A stretch of 49,246 nucleotides of DNA from Qipengyuania sp. (GTDB lineage: Bacteria > Pseudomonadota > Alphaproteobacteria > Sphingomonadales > Sphingomonadaceae): NCBI GenBank assembly GCA_019745075.1, contig JAIETR010000006.1:1-49246 (forward strand), in the 5' to 3' direction. The notes beneath the pieces were generated by a model. That model did not search any database, was not told the DNA's origin, and worked only from the letters and a program-made list of their open reading frames with translations. The first letter of the stretch is position 1. Each line of letters starts with the position of its first letter. Positions 1-8,775 of this stretch are shown in pieces. The translations under genes and the position numbers were made by a program.

Positions 1-2
1 TC

Positions 3-62
3 CTCGCCGCCGTCAAACGCTTCTGTCAAAAGGCTGACCTGACCTTATGTGGCGAACTTTAG
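3..62 (+). CDS. Possible C-terminal end of ftsA (cut by window edge)
   Basis: A frame open from the left edge ends at a TAG at 60-62 and reads LAAVKRFCQKADLTLCGEL. It sits where ftsA normally lies, directly upstream of ftsZ, and the LAAVKRF stretch is compatible with the basic amphipathic helix that ends FtsA and binds the membrane. Only about 19 residues are visible, so the identification is positional inference; the other two frames also stop within the first 45 bases. Confidence 0.3.
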   Translation, partial: LAAVKRFCQKADLTLCGEL

Positions 63-209
63 ATTCAGGTGACTAGGCCCGGAACCGCCGCTGGCCTTTG
101 TGGAAAAGGGCCGGGTGCCCCACGGGGCGATTGGCAATGGCGGCACTTCCGCGCTAGAGCGCGGGATTATTCGTTTTCCACGTAAGAAATGCCTGGGGAA
201 AGCCACGCA

Positions 210-1928
210 ATGAGCATCAATATCGGTCCCGCCTCGTCCGGCGAACTGCGTCCGCGGATCACCGTCGTCGGCGTCGGCGGCGCGGGCGGCAACGCCATCG
301 CCAACATGATGGCCGCGGGGATCGAAGGCGTCGACTTCATTGTCGCCAACACCGATGCCCAGGCGCTCGCCAACACCACCGCCGAACGGCGCATCCAGCT
401 CGGCCCGGCGATCACCGGCGGGCTCGGCGCCGGCGCGCGGCCCGAGGTCGGCAAGGCCGCCGCCGAGGAGACGGTGGACGATATCGAGGACGCGCTCGAG
501 GGCGTGAACATGTGCTTCATCGCGGCGGGCATGGGCGGGGGAACCGGCACCGGCGCCGCGCCGGTGATCGCCGAGGCTTGCCGCCGCAAGGGCGTGCTGA
601 CCGTGGGCGTGGTGACCAAGCCGTTCCTGTTCGAAGGCTCGCGCCGGATGCGCTCGGCCGAGGCGGGCATCGCCGAGCTCCAGCGCCATGTCGACACGCT
701 GATCGTGATCCCCAACCAGAACCTGTTTCTGGTCGCCAAGGCCGAAACCACCTTCAAGGAAGCCTTCCAGCTCGCCGACGAGGTGCTCCAGCAGGGCGTG
801 CGCTCGATCACCGATCTGATGGTGATGCCCGGCCTCATCAACCTCGACTTCGCCGACGTGCGCAGCGTGATGAGCGAAATGGGCAAGGCGATGATGGGCA
901 CCGGCGAGGGCGAGGGCCAGCACCGCGCGCTCGACGCCGCGCAGCGCGCGATCGCCAATCCGCTGCTCGACGGCGTGAGCATGGCGGGCGCCAAGGGCGT
1001 CATCATCTCGATCATCGGCGGCGAGGACATGAAGCTGCTCGAGGTGGACGAGGCCGCCAACCACATCCGCGAGCTGGTGGACGAGGATGCCAACATCATC
1101 TGGGGCTCGGCGTTCAATCCCGACCTCGAGGGCAAGATCCGCGTATCGGTGGTCGCGACCGGCATCGACGGGGCCGAGGACAGCGCCTCGGCCGGGCTGC
1201 CGCGCAGCTACACGATGGATTCGCGCCCGCCGCGCCGGCCCGTGCTCGATCTCCCCCGCGAGACGGTGGACGAGGACGAGCCGTTCGAACTCAGCCACGG
1301 CCTCTCCGCCGGCGATACCGAGGACGAGCCGCTGCCCGAGCTGACCCCGCCCTATAACGCCGCCGGGGAGTTTCCCGAGGACGAGCCGATGGAGCTGACC
1401 TCCGCCGAGTTCGCGGACGAGGACGAGCAGCCCGCGCCCGTCGAGGACCGCGCCGCCGCGCCCGTCAGCGAGGGTGGCAGCTACGAATACGGCAACGAGG
1501 ACGACGATTTCGACGATGTGGACGAGATCGTCGATCCGCTCGCGGGCCTGCGCAACGAGCACACCGAGCGCTTCGAACGGAACGAATTCAATCCCGGCTT
1601 TCCGGCCGGGCGCGAAACGCTGGACCTGGGCGAGGCGGAGGCCGGCGAAGGCGAAGCGGTCGACCCCGCCGCCTCCGATTACGGCAACCCGCTCCAGCCC
1701 AAGCGTCGCCAGCCGATCGTGCCCGGTGGCGCTGGTGGCGGGGGCGGCGGCGATGCCGGCGGCGGCGCGGCGGCCCCTCCCGGCAATACGTTGTTCGAAC
1801 GCATGGCGAACCTGTCGCGCGGTTCGGGCAGCCCCGCGCGGGGCGAGGAGGACGAGGACGACGACGACGATCCGGGCAGCCCCACGCTCAACATCCCGCG
1901 CTTCCTCGGCCGTCAGAACAACCAGTAA
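210..1928 (+). CDS. ftsZ: Cell division protein FtsZ
   Basis: Tubulin-like GTPase that polymerises into the division ring. After the start [11 protein letters not shown] the core carries the nucleotide-binding [10 protein letters not shown] motif near residue 25, the tubulin signature [10 protein letters not shown] near residue 108 and the T7-loop region (NLDFADV) near residue 210. From about residue 330 to 555 there is a long acidic linker with EDE/DDD runs and a glycine-rich patch. The protein ends with the conserved C-terminal peptide NIPRFLGRQ that binds FtsA and other tethers. At about 572 aa it is far longer than E. coli FtsZ (383 aa), because of the linker. I chose ATG 210 over the in-frame ATG 189 because GGGGAAAG lies just upstream of 210. 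Confidence 0.97.
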   Translation: MSINIGPASSGELRPRITVVGVGGAGGNAIANMMAAGIEGVDFIVANTDAQALANTTAERRIQLGPAITGGLGAGARPEVGKAAAEETVDDIEDALEGVNMCFIAAGMGGGTGTGAAPVIAEACRRKGVLTVGVVTKPFLFEGSRRMRSAEAGIAELQRHVDTLIVIPNQNLFLVAKAETTFKEAFQLADEVLQQGVRSITDLMVMPGLINLDFADVRSVMSEMGKAMMGTGEGEGQHRALDAAQRAIANPLLDGVSMAGAKGVIISIIGGEDMKLLEVDEAANHIRELVDEDANIIWGSAFNPDLEGKIRVSVVATGIDGAEDSASAGLPRSYTMDSRPPRRPVLDLPRETVDEDEPFELSHGLSAGDTEDEPLPELTPPYNAAGEFPEDEPMELTSAEFADEDEQPAPVEDRAAAPVSEGGSYEYGNEDDDFDDVDEIVDPLAGLRNEHTERFERNEFNPGFPAGRETLDLGEAEAGEGEAVDPAASDYGNPLQPKRRQPIVPGGAGGGGGGDAGGGAAAPPGNTLFERMANLSRGSGSPARGEEDEDDDDDPGSPTLNIPRFLGRQNNQ

Positions 1929-1964
1929 ATCGCGGATAAAGCTGCCCCGCCGCAGACGGCGGGC

Positions 1965-3548
1965 ATGCCGGGTGAAATGAAAAGCGTCGCGATCTCGATC
2001 AGGACCGGGCTGTTGGCGAGCGCCCTGGCGGCGGCTGCGGGTTTCGGGGCGCCCGCGCCGCTGGGCGCTCAGGAAGTCGTGCAGACCATGCCGCCGCGCG
2101 AAACCGCGCAGCTCAATGCCGCTCTGCGCACCCTGGCCGCGCGCCCTGGCGATCTCGATGCCCTGCTGAGCGCGGGCAACGCCTCGCTCGCGCTGCACGA
2201 TGCCGGGGCGGCCGCGGGCTTCTTCGCGCGCGCCGCCCGGGTCGCCCCTGGCGATGCGCGGGTGCTGCTCGGTTCCGCCCGCGTGGCGCTCGCGCAGCGC
2301 CGCCCGGTCGACGCGCTGCGCGGTTTCGCGCAGGCCGAATCCGCCGGGGCTCGCCCGCTCGACATCGCCGCCGACCGCGCGCTCGCCTACGATCTGGTGG
2401 GCGAGAACACATCCGCCCAGGCGCTCTACCGCAGCGTTTTGGCTGTCGGCGACAACGCCGAAGTGCGCCGCCGCCTCGCGCTCAGTCTGGCGATCTCGGG
2501 CAACCGGAGCGAATTCGAACGCACTCTCTACCCGCTGCTGCGCGACGAGGACCGTTCAGCATACCGCACGCGTGCCTTCGGGCTCGCGATCCTCGGCCTG
2601 CCCGATGACGCGGTCGAGATCGCCGATGCGATGATGCCGACCGACCTCGCGCTCCGCATGGCGCCCTATCTGCGCTACATGCCGCGGCTGACAAAGGCGC
2701 AGCAGGCGGCTGCGGGCAATCTGGGCGCGTTTCCCGCCGCGACCGAGATCGGCCGCGACTCCCCCGATATCGCCGGATATGCCGGAGCGGGCGCGCGCAT
2801 CGCCGCCAACGCCAATGCCGCACTGACGCCGGCCGGCGCGCCGCTTGGGCCGCGAGCGCGGGCCGCGGGCGCGGGCACCCCCGGCGCGGAGCGCCGGCGA
2901 CGCGATCGGGAAGGCGATAGCGCGGCTGCCGCGACCCCCCATCCAACCCCGGCCGCGGCATCGGTGCGTCTCGCGCGGGTCGAAGCGCCCGCCGCGCCCC
3001 CGGCCCCCCCGCCGGTGGTGGTGGCCGCGAGACCGGCCAGCATCGCCACCCCCACGCCCACTCCCGCCCCCCAGCCGGCGCGTCCGAGCCTCACCGAAGC
3101 CTTCGCCGATTTCGGCGCGGCGCCGGCATCCTCCGCTCCGGCGGCTGCCGTCGACATCGCGAGGCTTGCCGGGGCGCGTCCGCCGGCCCTGGCGCCGACC
3201 CTCAAATCGCCCGCAAAACCGGCGGCCAAGCCAGCGGCCAAGCCGAAGCCGGAGGTCAGAAAACCCGCCAAGCCGACGGAACCCGCGCGGGTGTGGATCC
3301 AGCTCGGGGTCGGCCGCAACACCGCGGCCTTCGCCTTCGACTGGAAGAAGCTCGCCAGGCAGGCGGGAGGCGTGCTCGACGGCAAGGGGCCGTGGGCGGC
3401 CAGATATGGCGCCACCAATCGCATGCTGGCCGGCCCCTTCCCATCCGATGCCGCCGCGAAGGCCGCCATCAAGCGCCTGAAGGACAAGGATATAGACGCC
3501 TTGCCGTTCAGCAGCGACGAGGGCGAAAAGGTCACCAAGATCGGTTGA
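1965..3548 (+). CDS. Secreted tetratricopeptide-like protein with C-terminal SPOR domain
   Basis: The N-terminus is a clear signal peptide (MKSVAISIR, then an alanine-rich hydrophobic core, cleavage after LGAQ). Residues about 35-230 are alanine-rich helical repeats resembling tetratricopeptides. A Pro/Ala-rich, disordered middle follows. The last 85 residues (from RVWIQLGVGRN to the end) have the SPOR-domain pattern, including the RMLAGPFPSDAAAKAAI segment. SPOR domains bind glycan strands lacking stem peptides at division sites, and the gene directly follows ftsZ, so a periplasmic role in septal peptidoglycan is the reasonable inference. The start could instead be ATG 1977 (MKSVAIS), which gives a more typical signal peptide. 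Confidence 0.85.
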   Translation: MPGEMKSVAISIRTGLLASALAAAAGFGAPAPLGAQEVVQTMPPRETAQLNAALRTLAARPGDLDALLSAGNASLALHDAGAAAGFFARAARVAPGDARVLLGSARVALAQRRPVDALRGFAQAESAGARPLDIAADRALAYDLVGENTSAQALYRSVLAVGDNAEVRRRLALSLAISGNRSEFERTLYPLLRDEDRSAYRTRAFGLAILGLPDDAVEIADAMMPTDLALRMAPYLRYMPRLTKAQQAAAGNLGAFPAATEIGRDSPDIAGYAGAGARIAANANAALTPAGAPLGPRARAAGAGTPGAERRRRDREGDSAAAATPHPTPAAASVRLARVEAPAAPPAPPPVVVAARPASIATPTPTPAPQPARPSLTEAFADFGAAPASSAPAAAVDIARLAGARPPALAPTLKSPAKPAAKPAAKPKPEVRKPAKPTEPARVWIQLGVGRNTAAFAFDWKKLARQAGGVLDGKGPWAARYGATNRMLAGPFPSDAAAKAAIKRLKDKDIDALPFSSDEGEKVTKIG

Positions 3549-3710
3549 CGCAAAGGCCCTGCATCGCTTGTGCACAGGATTTGCACAGCCTTTTACGGCG
3601 CTCCGCAAAGGTTAACGCGGTTCTCAACAGTCCTGCCGGGCGCCGAGATTGCCAATCGCGGCCCCCGCCCGGCATTCAGCGACGGACTTCGCGACGGGAT
3701 CGAGCAGGGC

Positions 3711-4214
3711 ATGAGAACGCAGACCGACGGCTATGCGGCAGACGACGACGCGGCGCCGCTGGCGATGCTCGCGGCGCTGTTTCGCGCGCATGGCTGGCCC
3801 TGCGAGTCCGGCCCCGACGAGCTCGCCGGGGAGATCAAGGGCAGCTGGGCCAAATATCACCTCAAATGCCTGTGGCGCGGCGAGGACAATGTCCTCCAGA
3901 TCATCGCGCTCCCCGACATCCGCGTCGCCGACGACAAGCGCGCGGTGGCGCACGAGCTGCTGGCGCTGGTCAACGAGCAGATGTGGATCGGCCATTTCGA
4001 CATCTGGTCGAACGGCGGGACGCTGCTCTACCGCAATGCCACCTTGCTCGGCGACGACGGGCTGCTGAGCCTGTCGCAGGCGCAGGCGCTGGTCGAGACC
4101 GCGGTCGAGGAATGCGACCGCTTCTATCCCGCCTTCCAATTCGTGTTGTGGGGCGACAAGCGTCCGAAGGAAGCGCTCGCGGCGGCGATGGTGGACGCGG
4201 CGGGCGAGGCCTAG
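3711..4214 (+). CDS. YbjN domain-containing protein
   Basis: A 167-aa soluble protein starting MRTQTDGYAADDD. The pattern of a short helical N-terminus (MLAALFRAHGWPCE), two beta-rich segments (KYHLKCLWRGEDNVLQI) and the helix-rich C-terminal part (ALVETAVEECDRFYPAFQFVLWG) fits the YbjN family, a type III secretion chaperone-like fold. Its biochemical role is unknown. In alphaproteobacteria it often precedes proC, as here (208 bases apart, same strand, with an inverted repeat between). The frame is open further upstream (to 3570), but that part looks non-coding and I chose the start at 3711 because the conserved region begins there. Confidence 0.8.
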   Translation: MRTQTDGYAADDDAAPLAMLAALFRAHGWPCESGPDELAGEIKGSWAKYHLKCLWRGEDNVLQIIALPDIRVADDKRAVAHELLALVNEQMWIGHFDIWSNGGTLLYRNATLLGDDGLLSLSQAQALVETAVEECDRFYPAFQFVLWGDKRPKEALAAAMVDAAGEA

Positions 4215-4237
4215 GAGCCATCCTTAATTCCAAAAAT

Positions 4238-4372
4238 CCGTTCGTGTCGAGCCCTTCGGCAGGCTCAGGATGAACTGCCGACTTGTTGTCGTCAGTCGAG
4301 ACAGGCGAGCGCCACCTCAGCGTGTCTCGACGGTCGCCATGTGCTGCGCACATGGCTGCTCGACACGAACGG
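4238..4372. repeat. Inverted-repeat element, CCGTTCGTGTCGAG family
   Basis: The 15-base arms CCGTTCGTGTCGAGC (4238-4252) and GCTCGACACGAACGG (4358-4372) are perfect reverse complements. An inner pair (GTCGAGACA / TGTCTCGAC) is nested inside. Related copies occur at 8654-8730 and 17061-17181. It lies between the YbjN gene and proC and has no open frame of its own. Confidence 0.85.
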
Positions 4373-4421
4373 GGTTGATGCAGAACTGGTTTAGCCGGGC
4401 ATCGGCCGATAGAAGGCGCGC

Positions 4422-5219
4422 ATGTTCGATCGCATCCTCCTGTTCGGCTACGGAACGATGGCCTCGGCCATGCTCGAGGGCTGGCTCGCCTCGGGGCTCG
4501 AGCCGCGCCGGTTCACCGTCTATAATCCCCGGCCCAAGCCGGTGCCCGCGGGCGTCGCCTTCACCACCGAGGTTCCGGAAGGCCCGTTCGACGCGGTCGT
4601 GCTCGGGGTGAAGCCGCAGAAGCTGGCCGAGGTTGCCCCAGAGCTGGAGCCGCTGCTCGGCCCGAACACGGTGCTCGTCTCGATGCTGGCGGCAGTCGAT
4701 CTCGATGCCCTGACGAAGCGGTTTGCGCGCGCGCGTGCGATCGCGCGGCTGATGCCCAACCTCGCGGCGGCGATCGGCAAGTCCCCCAATGCCCTGGTTG
4801 CGCGCGGGTTGAACGCAGACCAGCGCGAGGCGCTCACCGGGCTTGCCGAGCGCCTCGGCAGCGCGGAGTGGCTCGAGAACGAGGCGCAATTCGATCTGAT
4901 CACCGCGCTGACGGGCTCGGGGCCCGGCTTCGTCTATCGCTTCATCGACGCGCTCGCGGGCGGGGCCGCGGAACTTGGCATGGACCGCGCGCAGGCGGAG
5001 CGGCTGGCGAAGCAGATGGTGGCCGGAGCCGGGGCGCTCGCCTCGCGCAGCCCGCATTCGCCGGGCGAGCTCGCGCGCCGAGTCGCGAGCCCCGGCGGCA
5101 CGACGCAGAAGGGACTGGACGTGCTCGACGAGGGCGAGGCGCTGCGGAAGCTCGTCACCCGGTGTCTTCGGGCCACGCGCGACCGCGAACGGGAACTGGC
5201 TGCGGCGCTGCGCGATTGA
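4422..5219 (+). CDS. proC: Pyrroline-5-carboxylate reductase
   Basis: Catalyses the last step of proline synthesis, NAD(P)H-dependent reduction of pyrroline-5-carboxylate. The 265-aa length is normal. The N-terminal Rossmann motif reads FGYGTMASAMLEGW. The middle has the family pattern VVLGVKPQKL, followed by RLMPNLAAAIGKS. The C-terminal helical domain has ALTGSGPGFVYRFIDAL and the SPGGTTQKGLDVL motif, which are conserved in ProC. GAAGG lies six bases upstream of ATG 4422. Another proline-pathway gene, proB, lies at 8776, but proA is not in the window. Confidence 0.95.
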   Translation: MFDRILLFGYGTMASAMLEGWLASGLEPRRFTVYNPRPKPVPAGVAFTTEVPEGPFDAVVLGVKPQKLAEVAPELEPLLGPNTVLVSMLAAVDLDALTKRFARARAIARLMPNLAAAIGKSPNALVARGLNADQREALTGLAERLGSAEWLENEAQFDLITALTGSGPGFVYRFIDALAGGAAELGMDRAQAERLAKQMVAGAGALASRSPHSPGELARRVASPGGTTQKGLDVLDEGEALRKLVTRCLRATRDRERELAAALRD

Positions 5220-5345
5220 TTACCGGTGCCGTTACCAATTGCGACAAGGGATTGGTCCCGGTTTCGCTTGAAAAAGGCGCGGTAAAGGGCGATATTCGCG
5301 CTTAGCGCGGAGCAGGTGCTCCGCCGTTTGGGAGTTACAGACACT

Positions 5346-6086
5346 ATGGCCGATTGGAACGACACCAGGCAGCAGACCGGATTCACCTCCGTCCCGCGTG
5401 CCGGCGACGCCGTTGCCCGTAGCGCCACCTACGACACGGGCCTGCGCGCCCATATGCTCAAGATCTACAACTACATGTGCTCGGGCGTGCTGCTCACCGG
5501 CATCGTCGCGCTGCTCACCGCCAGCACGGGTCTTGTCTATACGCTGATGCAGGGCCCGCTGATGTGGCTGGTGATCCTGTCGCCGCTGGCGATCGTGTTC
5601 GCGATGAGCTTCGGCGCCAACCGCTTCGGCACACCCACGCTCCAGGCGATGTTCTGGGGCTTCGCCACGCTGATGGGGCTGTCGCTGTCGACGATTTTCG
5701 TCGTCTATACCGGCGAGTCCGTCGCCGCGACGTTCTTCGCCACGGCGGGCGCCTTCGCGGGGCTGAGCCTTTACGGCTACACCACCAAGAAGGATCTGTC
5801 GGGCTTTGGCACCTTCCTGATCATGGGCCTGATCGGCCTGCTGATCGCGATGGTCATCAACATCTTCCTCCAGTCGAGCGCGCTGGCGGTGGCGATCAGC
5901 TTCATCGGCGTGCTGATCTTCGCGGGCCTCACCGCCTACGATACGCAGCGGCTGAAGGAGCAGTATGCGATGCTGCGCGGCAGCGACTTCGCCGGCAAGG
6001 CGGTGGTGCTGGGCGCGCTGACGCTCTATCTCGACTTCATCAACATGTTCCAGTTCCTGCTCAGCTTCATGGGCAACCGCCAGTAA
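5346..6086 (+). CDS. BAX-inhibitor-1 (YbhL/YccA-type) family membrane protein
   Basis: A 246-aa inner-membrane protein with about seven hydrophobic segments, beginning near residue 45 after a polar N-terminus. The segment FGANRFGTPTLQAMFWGFA and the C-terminal part (GLTAYDTQRLKEQYAML, ending LLSFMGNRQ) are characteristic of the BI-1/TMBIM family, whose members act as pH-sensitive calcium leak channels in the studied cases. The bacterial physiological role is unclear. GGAG at 5331-5334 precedes ATG 5346, and a strong terminator follows at 6113, so it is probably a single-gene unit. Confidence 0.93.
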   Translation: MADWNDTRQQTGFTSVPRAGDAVARSATYDTGLRAHMLKIYNYMCSGVLLTGIVALLTASTGLVYTLMQGPLMWLVILSPLAIVFAMSFGANRFGTPTLQAMFWGFATLMGLSLSTIFVVYTGESVAATFFATAGAFAGLSLYGYTTKKDLSGFGTFLIMGLIGLLIAMVINIFLQSSALAVAISFIGVLIFAGLTAYDTQRLKEQYAMLRGSDFAGKAVVLGALTLYLDFINMFQFLLSFMGNRQ

Positions 6087-6112
6087 ACCCAACCGCGAAC
6101 TGGCCGAGATCG

Positions 6113-6147
6113 CGCCCGGGGGGTTTTCGCCGCCCGGGCGTTTTCTT
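6113..6147 (+). terminator. Rho-independent terminator after the BI-1 gene
   Basis: CGCCCGGG (6113-6120) pairs with CCCGGGCG (6133-6140), and TTTTCTT follows at 6141. It lies 27 bases after the stop codon of the BI-1 gene. Confidence 0.85.
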
Positions 6148-6235
6148 ATCCGCGCGGCTCGCTTAGGAGGACGGCTTCATCCCCCGTCAAGCCGCCGAGG
6201 CCGATGACGGTCGCACATTGTGGAGAGACAACGGC

Positions 6236-7144
6236 ATGCGCCGCGCCATTCACCCCCCCATTCGCCTGATGTTGGCGAGCGCCGGCCTCGCCGCGGTCGC
6301 GGCCTGCGCGCCCAAGCCGCCCCCGCCGCCGCCGCCCCCGCCGCCGCCCCCTCCGCCGGTCGAGGTGGTGCCGTTCCGCCCGATCCCGCCGATGGGCGCC
6401 GCCTATGTGATGGAGGTGCCGCAACTGGGCCCCGACGGCCGCCGCATCACCGTGCTCGCCAGCCCGAGCGCCGACGAGCGCGTGTGGTATTTCCGCTCGG
6501 CCTGGAACGTCGCCGCGCTCAACTGCACGGGGCCCGCCTATCAGGCGATCCTCGACGGCTATTCCGCCTATATCAAGAGCCACGCGCGCGCGCTCAAGCA
6601 GGTCAACGACCGCATCGATGCCAGCTACCGCAAGGATTACACGGTCGCGCGCGACGCCATCAAGGCGCGCGAGACGACGATGACCACGGTCTACAACTAT
6701 TTCGCTCTTCCGCCCGCGCGCGCGGCGTTCTGTCAGGAGGCGCTGACCATCGCCAGTCGCGCGCTGGCGACGCCCAGTTTCGATCCGGCGGTGTTCGCGG
6801 CGGCCAACTTCTCGGCGCTGACGACGCCCTTCGACCGGTTCTTCGCCGCCTATGAACAGTATCAGCGCGATTCCGCCGCCTGGGACGCGCAATATGGCCC
6901 GCGCTACGGCGCCTCGCAGCCGGGCTATCTCGCGGTGCAGGCGGCGAAGCAGCGCGCGATCGTGCTGCCGCAGGCCGGGATCGGCGACCCGACGCAGACC
7001 ACCGCCGCAAAGGTGGTCGAGACCGGCACGGTGATCGATCAGGCGACCGGCGCGCAGATCCCGGTGATCCCGGTCACGCGCGGCCAGACTTCGGTCCCCG
7101 TGGTCCAACCCATCGCCAAGGACGCGCCCAAGCAGCAGCAATAA
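6236..7144 (+). CDS. Putative lipoprotein with polyproline N-terminus, function unknown
   Basis: The start MRRAIHPPIRLMLASAGL leads into a signal peptide with lipobox VAAC, so the mature protein should begin at a lipidated cysteine near residue 25. A run of about 14 prolines follows directly, typical of a spacer crossing part of the periplasm. The remainder (about 250 aa) is soluble and helical, with a tyrosine-rich part, and ends in a Gln-rich KQQQ tail. I do not recognise a family domain. ATG 6236 has GGAGAG 10 bases upstream, whereas the upstream in-frame codon at 6218 has none. A protein anchored in the outer membrane or the periplasmic face is the only supported inference. Confidence 0.8.
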   Translation: MRRAIHPPIRLMLASAGLAAVAACAPKPPPPPPPPPPPPPPVEVVPFRPIPPMGAAYVMEVPQLGPDGRRITVLASPSADERVWYFRSAWNVAALNCTGPAYQAILDGYSAYIKSHARALKQVNDRIDASYRKDYTVARDAIKARETTMTTVYNYFALPPARAAFCQEALTIASRALATPSFDPAVFAAANFSALTTPFDRFFAAYEQYQRDSAAWDAQYGPRYGASQPGYLAVQAAKQRAIVLPQAGIGDPTQTTAAKVVETGTVIDQATGAQIPVIPVTRGQTSVPVVQPIAKDAPKQQQ

Positions 7145-7231
7145 GAAAGCGCTTTTATCCTCCGTGCCCCTTCGCTAAGGGGCGCGCTCGCTGGGCGGCC
7201 CGATGGCCGGCACCGGCGATTTACCTGGGAC

Positions 7232-7304
<73 letters not shown>

Positions 7305-7307
<3 letters not shown>

Positions 7308-7343
7308 GGTTTTCGATGAAATCAAAAACCTGGTTTGTTTGTG
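7305..7343 (+). terminator. Rho-independent terminator of tRNA-Ala
   Basis: CCAGGTTTT (7305-7313) pairs with AAAACCTGG (7325-7333), an inner GAT/ATC pair closes the loop, and TTTGTTTGTG follows. The left arm begins with the CCA end of the tRNA itself, so the hairpin competes with the mature 3' end. Confidence 0.85.
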
Positions 7344-7574
7344 TTCCGCACGCCTCCGGCGCGCGAAATCCTCGCTCTCACGGCCTGCGGCCGCGTCGCT
7401 GCGGGGCGCGCGTTCGCGCTTGCGGACCCTTCGGGCCCGATTTACCGCGAAACTCGCAAGAGGGCGTTGGTTCGGTCGGCGACCAGCCGACCGCAAGGCC
7501 GAACGGCCGCCCGCAGCGCCGATAGGCGCGAGGACATCGCACCCGCGGAGGCGGGTGCGGAAACAAGGACTCCC

Positions 7575-8636
7575 ATGCACTTCCTCGATCAAGCCAAAAT
7601 CTACCTCAAGTCCGGCGCCGGGGGACCTGGCGCGGTCTCGTTCCGGCGCGAGAAATATGTCGAACACGGCGGGCCCGACGGCGGCAATGGCGGCAAGGGC
7701 GGGGACATCGTGTTCGAGGCGGTGGCCGGCCTCAACACGCTGATCGACTTTCGCTACGCGCAGCACTTCAAGGCCGCGCGCGGCGCGCACGGGATGGGCA
7801 AGGACCGCACCGGCGCGGGCGCGCCCGATCTCGAGATCCAAGTCCCCGTCGGCACGCAGATCCTGTCCGAGGACAAGGAAGATGTGCTCGCCGATTTCAC
7901 CGAGGTCGGCCAACGCGTCGTACTGCTCGAAGGCGGCATCGGCGGGCGCGGCAACGCCAGCTACAAGACCAGCACCAACCGCGCCCCGCGCCAGCACCAG
8001 CAGGGCATGCCGGGCGAGGAGATGTGGGTCTGGCTGCGATTGAAGCTGCTCGCCGACGTGGGCCTGCTCGGTCTGCCCAATGCGGGCAAATCGACCTTCA
8101 TCAACCAGGTTTCGAACGCGCAGGCCAAGGTCGGCGACTATGCCTTCACCACGCTGGTGCCCAAGCTCGGCGTGGTGCGCCACAAGAACCGTGAGTTCGT
8201 GATCGCCGACATTCCGGGTCTCATCGAGGGCGCGGCCGAGGGTGCGGGGATCGGCGACCGCTTTCTCGGCCATATCGAGCGCTGCCGGGTGCTGATCCAC
8301 CTGATCGACATCGCCGGGGCCGATCCGGTCGGGGCGATGCGGATCGTCGAGGGCGAGCTGGAGGCCTATGGGGCGGGGCTGGCCGACAAGCCGCGGCTGG
8401 TCGCGCTCAACAAGCTCGACCTCGCCGACGAGGAGCTGGGCGAGGGCTTCGCCGCGGAACTCGAGGCGGCGGGCGCGGCGGAGGTGTTCCGCATCTCGGG
8501 CGCCACCGGCGAAGGCGTGGAGCGGCTGCTGGACGCCGTGCTCGGCTATCTGCCCGACCGGACCACCACCGAGACCAAGGGCAGCGAGGTCGAGGACGAA
8601 AGCGACAGCGCGCGTCCCGATTGGTCGCCTTTTTAG
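7575..8636 (+). CDS. obgE: GTPase Obg (ObgE/CgtA)
   Basis: An essential ribosome-assembly and growth-control GTPase of 353 aa. The N-terminal Obg fold starts [16 protein letters not shown] and has the glycine-rich [13 protein letters not shown] stretch. The G-domain has G1 [10 protein letters not shown]3 DIPGLIEGA and G4 NKLD. The tail is short and acidic. I placed the start at ATG 7575, preceded by AAGGA, although the frame is open upstream to 7335. In many alphaproteobacteria obgE follows rplU/rpmA; here it follows tRNA-Ala and a 230-base stretch in which I see no gene. Confidence 0.96.
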   Translation: MHFLDQAKIYLKSGAGGPGAVSFRREKYVEHGGPDGGNGGKGGDIVFEAVAGLNTLIDFRYAQHFKAARGAHGMGKDRTGAGAPDLEIQVPVGTQILSEDKEDVLADFTEVGQRVVLLEGGIGGRGNASYKTSTNRAPRQHQQGMPGEEMWVWLRLKLLADVGLLGLPNAGKSTFINQVSNAQAKVGDYAFTTLVPKLGVVRHKNREFVIADIPGLIEGAAEGAGIGDRFLGHIERCRVLIHLIDIAGADPVGAMRIVEGELEAYGAGLADKPRLVALNKLDLADEELGEGFAAELEAAGAAEVFRISGATGEGVERLLDAVLGYLPDRTTTETKGSEVEDESDSARPDWSPF

Positions 8637-8653
8637 CCCCCTCTCTCCGCCTC

Positions 8654-8730
8654 CTCCGTTCGCCTCGAGCGAAGTCGAGAGGTGCGAGCGCCGCGCGGTC
8701 GTGTCTCGCCTTCGCTCGACACGAACGGAG
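8654..8730. repeat. Inverted-repeat element between obgE and proB
   Basis: CTCCGTTCG at 8654-8662 pairs with CGAACGGAG at 8722-8730, and the inner parts CTCGAGCGAAG and CTTCGCTCGA also pair. It belongs to the same family as 4238-4372 and 17061-17181. Confidence 0.8.
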
Positions 8731-8775
8731 AGTTTGGCTGGACGCGGCATTGGGCTCCGCTAAGTCCGTCAGACT

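Noticed and set aside
45-2198. 717-codon open frame opposite ftsZ
   Set aside because: It is the mirror of ftsZ codons in GC-rich DNA, is rich in Arg/Gly/Ala/His and shows no family pattern.
7344-7574. Upstream extension of obgE to 7335
   Set aside because: The conserved Obg N-terminus starts at ATG 7575 with a good ribosome-binding site, and the upstream frame is Arg/Ala-rich.
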